Assembly (NCBI GenBank): GCA_030673005.1
Contig: DAOVFI010000026.1
Span: forward strand, 1-14,670
DNA from: Planctomycetales bacterium
GTDB lineage: Bacteria; Planctomycetota; Phycisphaerae; SM23-33
Direction: 5' to 3'
DNA length: 14,670 nucleotides
Under the pieces are notes generated by a model. That model was given only the letters and a program-made list of their open reading frames with translations. It was not told where the DNA came from and searched no databases. Positions 7,509-13,315 of this stretch are shown here, one piece after another; within the stretch, counting starts at the first letter, position 1, and each line of letters starts with the position of its first letter. The translations under genes and the position numbers were made by a program.

Positions 7509-7560
7509 TCGGGCAAAAAGGTTTCTTCGGACCAAGCAAGTATCGTAGAATAGTGCGACG

Positions 7561-10500
7561 ATGAAAGTGGACCCGAGATTTCTCGCCGGCGAAGGCTCGC
7601 AGATATTCACCGGCAACGAACTGCTCCTCAAGGGCGCCCTGGAGGTCGCCGGCGGCGTGCACCTTCTGGGCGGTTATCCCGGAAGCCCCATCGCGGGTTT
7701 CTTCGATTCGATGGCACTGATAAAGGACCTGCTGAACGAAAAAGGCGTCCGCGCGGTAATCAACAACAACGAGGCCCTGGCTGCGGCGATGTTGAACGGT
7801 ACGCAGGTGGTCGGCTGTCGGGCAATGATTGTTATGAAATCCGTCGGCGTCCACGTCGCCGCCGACGGACTGGCGCTGGGCAACCTCGCCGGGGCCGACC
7901 CGGACGGCGGGGCGATAGTCGTCTATGGCGACGACCCGTGGTGCGACTCGACACAGGTCGCCGCCGACAGCAGGTACATCTCGAAACACCTGTTCATCCC
8001 GACCATCGAACCGTCCGACCCGCAGGAGGTAAAGGATTTCGTCGGCGCCGCCTTCGAAATCTCCGCCGCCTCGGAATTGTACATGGGTTACGTGCTGACG
8101 AACAACCTCGCCGACGGCGGCGGGACCGTTCAATGCAGTCCCAACCAATATCCCGACCTGACCACGCATCAGAAGAAGGTGCTGGAGACGTCGGCAATCA
8201 ACCTGGACAAATACGTCCTGCTGCCGCCCAGGACGTGGTGGCAGGAAGCGAACATGTCCGAGCGACAGGATCGGGCTGTCCGGGAGGCGCGCCGGCTGGG
8301 GTTGAATCGCATCGATTATCCCGCCCGGGCGCGAAAGCCCGTCGGCTTCGCCGCAAGCGGGCTGGCGCACGCGTACCTGCTTCAGGCCCTGAGCGAACTG
8401 GGACTATTGGGTGAATTTCCCATCCTGAAATTCGGCATGAGTTATCCCATCGACGACGAACTCGTTGCCGAATTCGCCGGGCAGTGCGAGCGGATCGTCG
8501 TCATCGAGGAGCGCCGCTGTTTTCTCGAAGAGCAGATCGGCGAAGTCATCCTCAAGGCCCGACAGGCCGGCAGGAGCGAAGGGGCGACGGAAGTCTGGGG
8601 CAAGCAATTCCCCGGCGGCGAGGCGGGCATTCCGTCGATACGCGGGTTGCATCCGTCGATCTTAATCGAACGCATCGTTGGACTTCTGAAGTTTATCTAC
8701 AGCCTTGAGACACAGGTACAGACCCCTGCCGCCAGGCCCGGCGATGCTGCAAAATCGATCACCGCCGCACCGGCCGACGGTCCCCGGCAGGAACAGGCTC
8801 CTGCCCTGGACCGCGAGATAGAGACAATCGAGGCGACGACCCGCCTGGACGTCGGCTCGCTGTCGCCGCGCATACCGACATTCTGCCCCGGCTGCCCGCA
8901 CCGCGACACGTCGGGGCTGTGCCTGGAGATAAAAAAGCGATTCACCGACCCGGACTACATGAACAAAACCCACGGCTGCGAACCTGTGGACCTGATGTTC
9001 CACGGCGATACCGGCTGCTACACCATGCTGATGTTCACGCCGAACACGCCGCTGATGCACGACTACTCCGGCATGGGCCTGGGCGCCGGAACCGGCAGCG
9101 GCATCGACCCGTTCATCACAAACAAGCAGGTCGTCTTCATGGGCGATTCGACCTTCTTTCACTCCGGTCAGATCGCCATCTCGCAGGCGATCAAACTCGG
9201 CCAGGACATTACGTTTATCATTCTGGACAACCGCACCACCGCGATGACCGGACACCAACCGACACCCGGGGTGGAATACGACATCGTTGGCAATCCCACG
9301 CCGGTCCAGGACATCGAAAGGATCGTCCGCGGAATGAACATTGCCGGGGAAGTCTCGATTGTCCGCGTGGACCCGGAGCAGCGCAAGGAGTACGGGCAAC
9401 TGCTGGAGCAAACGTTCCTCGCCGACGGCGTGAAGGTGATCATCGCCGACAAGGAATGCGCCATCACGCGAATGAGGCGCAAACGCCGGCTCGAACGCTC
9501 TATCGTCCGCCGGGACGGCTTCCTGCCAACGTGGCAGCACATGAACGTCAACCAGGAGATCTGCCGGTTCTGCCTGTCCTGTGTGGAGATAACGGGCTGT
9601 CCGGGTCTCAAGCACGTCGAGACCGACTACGGACCGAAGATGGACACGGACCTGACCTGGTGCGTCGATGACGGCGCGTGCGAACGTGTCGGCGCGTGCT
9701 CGGCCTTCGAACGCGTCGTCATCAAGCGCAGACGCCCGCCAAGGACGCGCGTTCCGGAACTGGGACTTGACGACATACCCGAGCCGGAAAAGCACCCCCT
9801 CGACGAGATGCCCGGCGATCAGGCAGGCCTGTGGCGGTGCTGCCTGGCGGGCGTGGGCGGAATGGGCTGCGGCGTGGCTACGACCATACTCGTCAGGGCC
9901 GGGCACAAGGAAGGATACACCGTCGCCTTCCTCGACAAGAAGGGTCTGGCAATCCGCAACGGCGGTGTCGTCAGCCAGGTCGCCTACAACATCACCGACG
10001 AACCGACCACAGCCGTTATCCCGTACGGAAAGGCCGACTTGATGATCGGCCTGGACATCCTCGAGGCGGCAAGGGCAATCGACCCGCAAGGCAGATCGCG
10101 TATCGCCTCGGCCCACCGCACAGCCGCGGTCGTAAATACCGACAAGATCGCAACGATTCCCGGGATACTGGGCGAGGACGACTTCGACCCGCGCGAACTC
10201 GAACAGATTGTCCGCACACATACGCGCAGCGACGACTTCCTCGCCAGGAACATCGCGCGAATATGCGAGAAATACCTCGGCAACAAGATCTACGCCAACA
10301 TCATGATGCTCGGGTTCGCATTCCAGAAAGGACTGATACCCGTCTCGATGCACTCGATGGCATGGGCGATCAAGGACACCATCCGCGCCGACTTCCGAAA
10401 GAACCTTTACGCCTTCAATATGGGCAGAAAACTCGTCGAGCAGCCGGACCTGTTCCAGGGTCCGCCGAAACGCTTGACCTGGGCAAAGACGCTCGAAGAA

Positions 10501-12525
10501 AAAAGCCGCTGCACCATCCGACGCTACCGGCAAGGTCAGCAGATGGCAGATGGCCTGGGACAACTGGCCTCTGACGTCATGGCGACGACCGCCGACCTGG
10601 AAGAGACCCATAAACGGGCAATCGTCGTACGCCTGTATGACTGTTTGCGCTGGGGCGGCCCGGATTACGCCCGGCGTTACGCCGCAGCCGTTACCAGAAC
10701 CTATAAAAAAGACACCGCCGATTTCGCTTTCGCCGCGACGCTCGCCGTGATTTACAACCTCGCCGACGCGATGCTCATCAAGGACGGCGTCTGGCTGGCG
10801 GAACTATCGACCAGCCCGGAAAAATACGCGCGAGACCGCGAAAAATACAACGTCAACCCCGCCAACGGCGACCGCATCAGGTATCGACACCTCTGGCACT
10901 GGAAGATGAAAATCGGGCCTTGGCGGTGGGATGCGAGCATGACGGTCTATGACTGGATGCTCCATGTCCTCAAGCGCAGCCGGTATTTACGAAAACTCCT
11001 GCCGGGTTGGCACAAAGGCGAACACGAGTACCTGCAACAGTATGAGGCAATAGTCGCCGATTTCGCTTACGCCGACGCCGAAGAATATCAGCGGCAACTG
11101 GTCAAACTAACGTCGGCCCGGTGTATGGACTGCATGAATCCGCGCTGCCGGGAGGCAGGATGCCCGTTGGAAAGCCATATTCCTCAATGGGTGCAACTTG
11201 CCCGCGAGGGCCGATGGCGCGAAGCGGCCGAGAAACTGTTCGAGACCAATAACTTCCCGGAGATTACCGCGCGGATATGCCCGGCCTTCTGCGAAAAAGA
11301 GTGCAAGAAGAACTTCGGCGGCTTCCCCGTCGGTATCAGGGAGATCGAGCGTCAGATTGCAGATCGCGCCTTTAGCGAGGGTTGGATTACGCCGGCGCCG
11401 GCCACCGAGAAAACGGGTAAAACCGTCGCTGTTGTCGGTTCCGGTCCCGCGGGGCTTTCCGCCGCCCAGCAACTCGCCCGCGCCGGTCATGACGTTACCG
11501 TCTTCGAGGCCGAATCGCAGCCCGGCGGGCTGCTGCGATACGGAATCCCACCCTGGCGGCTGGAGAAGGAACTCATCGACCGCCGCGTCGAGCAACTCGC
11601 CGCCGAAGGCGTTCGTTTCCGCACATCTGTCGAAGTAGGCAGCGACGTCTCCGCCGCCGAATTGCGGGAACAGTTCAACACGATCCTGCTGACCGTCGGC
11701 GCATCCCGGTCGAAAAACCTGGAAATCCCCGGACGGGAAATGCAAGGCGTCCGGTTCGGTATAGAATTCCTGCGTAACGGAAACATTGGTGGCACAGGTT
11801 TGCAACCTGTTCAGGAAGGCACAGGTTACAAACCTGTGCCACCGGAACTGTCCGTCAAAGATAAGGTCGTCGCCGTTATCGGCGGCGGTCTGACCGGCGA
11901 CGACTGCGTCGAGGCCGCCGTTGCCCAGGGCGCAAAAGAGGTCTATCAGTTCGAAATCCTGCCGGAAGGCAATGGTGGCACGGGCGGTGGCACGGGCGGT
12001 GGCACGGGCGTCTCGCCCGTGAAGTGTCATGGCCGTCTCGGCCATGCGTCAACGGGCGAGACGCCCGTGCCACTATCCATGGCCGAGACGGCCATGCCAC
12101 GCCGCGCCACCAACGTTCACCACCGATGGTGCGTCTCAACAACCGCCTTCGGCGGCGACGGTAACGGGGCGCTGACTTCCCTCGAAGGCGTCGAGGTCGC
12201 CTGGCAACCATCCGTCAACGGCCCGGTGATGGAGACCGTCCCCGGCAGCGAGTTTAAGTTAAATGTGGACATCGTCCTTTTAGCGATGGGTTTCGATGCC
12301 GTCGTACCGGAACCGGTAGCCGAGCAGTTGGGTCTGGCGACCGATGAAAAGGGCCGCATTTCCACGAAGGCCTGTGCCACGAATGTCCCCGGCGTCTTCG
12401 CCGCCGGCGACCTGGTTACCGGCGCGTCCTATGTCGCCACGTCAATCGCATCGGGTCGAAAAGCAGCCGAGAAAATCAACGAATACCTCGCAGCCGCTCC
12501 GAACATTGCGTCGGTGGTCTGTTAG
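7561..12525 (+). CDS. Fused indolepyruvate ferredoxin oxidoreductase-type 2-oxoacid oxidoreductase with GltD-like NAD(P)H/FAD module
   Basis: 1654 aa. In order: POR N-terminal pyrimidine-binding domain (about 15-230; GGYPGSP at 37-43, NNNEALA with E71 as the likely TPP N1' contact); domain II (about 260-375); an Ala/Pro-rich linker (about 383-430); TPP domain (GDSTFFHSG 528-536, DNRTTAMTGHQPTPG from 556); IOR Fe-S region (C668, C671, C674, C680; C701, C707, C713, matching the fused-IOR CxxCxxC...ETEFGRK...C pattern); gamma/POR domain (GVGGMG 764-769, GLAIRNGGVVSQVAY); DUF6537-like region (about 990-1170); GltD-type Fe-S domain (C1188, C1191, C1196, C1201; C1240, C1244, C1248); FAD motif GSGPAG 1293-1298; NAD(P) motif GGGLTG 1441-1446; and the C-terminal GDLVTGAS flavin segment. 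Expected role: CoA-dependent oxidation of aryl or branched 2-oxoacids (or the reverse), with electrons exchanged with NAD(P)H in the same chain. Residues 1410-1428 and about 1471-1517 are encoded by palindromic repeats. No Shine-Dalgarno is seen before ATG 7561. Confidence 0.85.
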   Translation: MKVDPRFLAGEGSQIFTGNELLLKGALEVAGGVHLLGGYPGSPIAGFFDSMALIKDLLNEKGVRAVINNNEALAAAMLNGTQVVGCRAMIVMKSVGVHVAADGLALGNLAGADPDGGAIVVYGDDPWCDSTQVAADSRYISKHLFIPTIEPSDPQEVKDFVGAAFEISAASELYMGYVLTNNLADGGGTVQCSPNQYPDLTTHQKKVLETSAINLDKYVLLPPRTWWQEANMSERQDRAVREARRLGLNRIDYPARARKPVGFAASGLAHAYLLQALSELGLLGEFPILKFGMSYPIDDELVAEFAGQCERIVVIEERRCFLEEQIGEVILKARQAGRSEGATEVWGKQFPGGEAGIPSIRGLHPSILIERIVGLLKFIYSLETQVQTPAARPGDAAKSITAAPADGPRQEQAPALDREIETIEATTRLDVGSLSPRIPTFCPGCPHRDTSGLCLEIKKRFTDPDYMNKTHGCEPVDLMFHGDTGCYTMLMFTPNTPLMHDYSGMGLGAGTGSGIDPFITNKQVVFMGDSTFFHSGQIAISQAIKLGQDITFIILDNRTTAMTGHQPTPGVEYDIVGNPTPVQDIERIVRGMNIAGEVSIVRVDPEQRKEYGQLLEQTFLADGVKVIIADKECAITRMRRKRRLERSIVRRDGFLPTWQHMNVNQEICRFCLSCVEITGCPGLKHVETDYGPKMDTDLTWCVDDGACERVGACSAFERVVIKRRRPPRTRVPELGLDDIPEPEKHPLDEMPGDQAGLWRCCLAGVGGMGCGVATTILVRAGHKEGYTVAFLDKKGLAIRNGGVVSQVAYNITDEPTTAVIPYGKADLMIGLDILEAARAIDPQGRSRIASAHRTAAVVNTDKIATIPGILGEDDFDPRELEQIVRTHTRSDDFLARNIARICEKYLGNKIYANIMMLGFAFQKGLIPVSMHSMAWAIKDTIRADFRKNLYAFNMGRKLVEQPDLFQGPPKRLTWAKTLEEKSRCTIRRYRQGQQMADGLGQLASDVMATTADLEETHKRAIVVRLYDCLRWGGPDYARRYAAAVTRTYKKDTADFAFAATLAVIYNLADAMLIKDGVWLAELSTSPEKYARDREKYNVNPANGDRIRYRHLWHWKMKIGPWRWDASMTVYDWMLHVLKRSRYLRKLLPGWHKGEHEYLQQYEAIVADFAYADAEEYQRQLVKLTSARCMDCMNPRCREAGCPLESHIPQWVQLAREGRWREAAEKLFETNNFPEITARICPAFCEKECKKNFGGFPVGIREIERQIADRAFSEGWITPAPATEKTGKTVAVVGSGPAGLSAAQQLARAGHDVTVFEAESQPGGLLRYGIPPWRLEKELIDRRVEQLAAEGVRFRTSVEVGSDVSAAELREQFNTILLTVGASRSKNLEIPGREMQGVRFGIEFLRNGNIGGTGLQPVQEGTGYKPVPPELSVKDKVVAVIGGGLTGDDCVEAAVAQGAKEVYQFEILPEGNGGTGGGTGGGTGVSPVKCHGRLGHASTGETPVPLSMAETAMPRRATNVHHRWCVSTTAFGGDGNGALTSLEGVEVAWQPSVNGPVMETVPGSEFKLNVDIVLLAMGFDAVVPEPVAEQLGLATDEKGRISTKACATNVPGVFAAGDLVTGASYVATSIASGRKAAEKINEYLAAAPNIASVVC
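11788..11843. repeat. In-frame palindromic element inside the fusion gene (CACAGGTT family)
   Basis: A 56-bp near-perfect inverted repeat. GGTGGCACAGGTTTGCAACC reads in from 11788 and GGTGGCACAGGTTTGTAACC from 11843 on the other strand. In the reading frame it gives GGTGLQPVQEGTGYKPVPP (residues 1410-1428), placed between the FAD-domain segment (FGIEFLRNGN) and the NAD(P)-binding strand (KVVAVIGGG), where GltD relatives have only a short loop. The core is the same as in the MITE at 7373-7508. I see no convincing target duplication at its ends. Confidence 0.85.
11973..12112. repeat. Second in-frame palindromic element (compound hairpins, CACGGGCG / CATGGCCG family)
   Basis: After three 12-bp tandem units comes hairpin 1, CACGGGCG-TCT-CGCCCGTG (12003-12021). 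Next are hairpin 2, CATGGCCG-TCT-CGGCCATG (12028-12046), hairpin 3, ACGGGCG-AGA-CGCCCGT (12052-12068, the reverse complement of 1), and hairpin 4, CATGGCCG-AGA-CGGCCATG (12078-12096, the reverse complement of 2). Outer ends are TGGTGGC and GCCACCA. In frame it encodes about 47 residues including GVSPVKCHGRLGHA, STGETPVP and MAETAMP, between the FEILPEG and WCVSTTAFGGDGNG segments of the NAD(P)H-binding domain. It contains no stop codon in the host frame. Confidence 0.85.
11974..12009 (+). repeat. Three tandem copies of a 12-bp unit
   Basis: GGTGGCACGGGC occurs three times head to tail at 11974-11985, 11986-11997 and 11998-12009. It encodes GGTG three times and forms the left edge of the compound palindrome. 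Twelve is a multiple of three, so copy-number change by slippage would keep the frame. Confidence 0.95.
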
Positions 12526-12559
12526 GAATAAAGTAGGTGATAAGGAGCGGTATGCGATC

Positions 12560-12856
12560 ATGAAGCGAGATGAGGCCCTGGAAATCCTGTCAGCGAACCG
12601 CGAACGTCTCAAGGACTTCTCGGTAAAGTCCCTTGCCATCTTCGGCTCGGTTGCAAGAAACGAGGCCACGGACGCCAGCGACATCGATATTTTAGTGGAG
12701 TTCGAAGAAGGCCGCTCGGTGGGGTTGTTTCTGTTCGTACGATTACAGCGTTTTTTAGCGGAGATTCTCGGTTGTAAAGTTGACCTTGCGACGCCCGACG
12801 CCCTTCGGGAAGAAATGCGGGAGCAGATACTTAAGGAGGCCATCCATGCCGCCTAG
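12560..12856 (+). CDS. mntA: MntA-like nucleotidyltransferase antitoxin
   Basis: 98 aa. The nucleotidyltransferase signature is intact: G29-S30, ten residues, D41-I-D43 (FGSVARNEATDASDIDILV), with D75 (KVDLAT) as the third acidic residue. In MNT-HEPN (type VII) toxin-antitoxin systems this enzyme inactivates the HEPN toxin by adding AMP units to the Tyr of its RNase motif. Start: ATG 12560 has AAGGAG (12542-12547) about 12 nt upstream, rather far; the nearer ATG at 12552 stops at once. The frame is open further upstream into the fusion gene but has no family similarity there. The gene lies 34 bp after the fusion gene and overlaps the HEPN gene by 11 bp, indicating translational coupling. Confidence 0.85.
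   Translation: MKRDEALEILSANRERLKDFSVKSLAIFGSVARNEATDASDIDILVEFEEGRSVGLFLFVRLQRFLAEILGCKVDLATPDALREEMREQILKEAIHAA
12833..12839 (+). promoter_or_regulatory. Shine-Dalgarno of the HEPN toxin gene, inside the antitoxin ORF
   Basis: AAGGAGG ends 6 nt before ATG 12846 and lies within the last codons of the antitoxin gene, so toxin translation would follow antitoxin translation. Confidence 0.7.
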
Positions 12857-13190
12857 AGACTGGAAAATGCGGATAAGGGATATTCTGGATTCCATCAAGG
12901 CTATCCGTGAATACACAGCCGGTATGGGTTTTGAGACATTTTCCGGCGACCAGAAAACCATGGACGCGGTGATCCGCAATATCACCATCATCGGCGAAGC
13001 GGCCCGCAACGTGCCGGAAGAGATCACCAACCGTTATAGTAATATCCCCTGGGAGGATATGCGCGGTATGCGAAATATCGTCGTTCATGTTTACTTCGGA
13101 GTACGGAAGGAGATTCTTTGGGATACCATTCAAGACGATCTTCCGCCGCTGGTTGGTCTTTTGCGGCAACTCCTCGATGAGGAAAAATAA
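12846..13190 (+). CDS. hepT: HepT-like HEPN RNase toxin (DUF86)
   Basis: 114 aa, the usual length of DUF86/HepT proteins, which are all-helical RNases acting in the cytoplasm. The catalytic motif is present as R76-N-I-V-V-H81-V-Y83 (Rx4HxY) within MRNIVVHVYFGV. Other family landmarks are DILDSIKAIREYT near the N-terminus, AVIRNITIIGEAARNVP (41-57), and IPWEDMRGMRN (67-77). Arg and His form the RNase site, and the Tyr is the residue AMPylated by MntA in the characterised system. The variant HVY instead of the more common HEY is a small difference outside the invariant positions. It is preceded by its antitoxin with an 11-bp overlap. Immediately after its stop comes a remnant of the upstream gene's 3' end. 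Confidence 0.9.
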   Translation: MPPRDWKMRIRDILDSIKAIREYTAGMGFETFSGDQKTMDAVIRNITIIGEAARNVPEEITNRYSNIPWEDMRGMRNIVVHVYFGVRKEILWDTIQDDLPPLVGLLRQLLDEEK

Positions 13191-13192
13191 AC

Positions 13193-13291
13193 GTCTCCAC
13201 GTCAATCGCCTCAGGTCGAAGGGCCGCCGAGGAGATCAACGAATACCTGTCAGACATTCCGAACGTTGCAACCTTTCCACACGGAAGGTAG
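13193..13291 (+). pseudogene. Orphan duplicate of the fusion oxidoreductase C-terminus
   Basis: The 32 codons before TAG 13289-13291 read VSTSIASGRRAAEEINEYLS and continue DIPNVATFPHGR. They align without gaps to the end of the 1654-aa protein, VATSIASGRKAAEKINEYLA then AAPNIAS (19 of 27 identical), and the DNA is also similar (12433-12513). It has no start codon and begins right after the HEPN stop codon. It is therefore a 3' fragment of a homologous gene or a diverged partial duplication, with the MNT-HEPN module lying between the two copies. Confidence 0.85.
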
Positions 13292-13315
13292 TGTAAACGC
13301 CCAGGAAAGATAAAG

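Noticed and set aside
7299..7631. N-terminal extension of the transglutaminase-like protein up to 7631
   Set aside because: It would translate through the MITE and into the start of the divergent gene. A promoter and GAGGAG place the real start at 7298.
8662..10611. 649-codon open frame on the minus strand inside the fusion oxidoreductase gene
   Set aside because: It is antisense to the well-conserved TPP, Fe-S and gamma domains and has no recognisable domain. The same applies to the 7231-8370 minus frame.
11974..12112. CRISPR-like repeat cluster
   Set aside because: The repeats are 12-bp tandem units and hairpins with no unique spacers of constant length, and they are translated in frame.
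12344..12559. Upstream extension of the second MNT gene from 12344
   Set aside because: It overlaps the conserved C-terminus of the fusion oxidoreductase in another frame and has no similarity to antitoxins.
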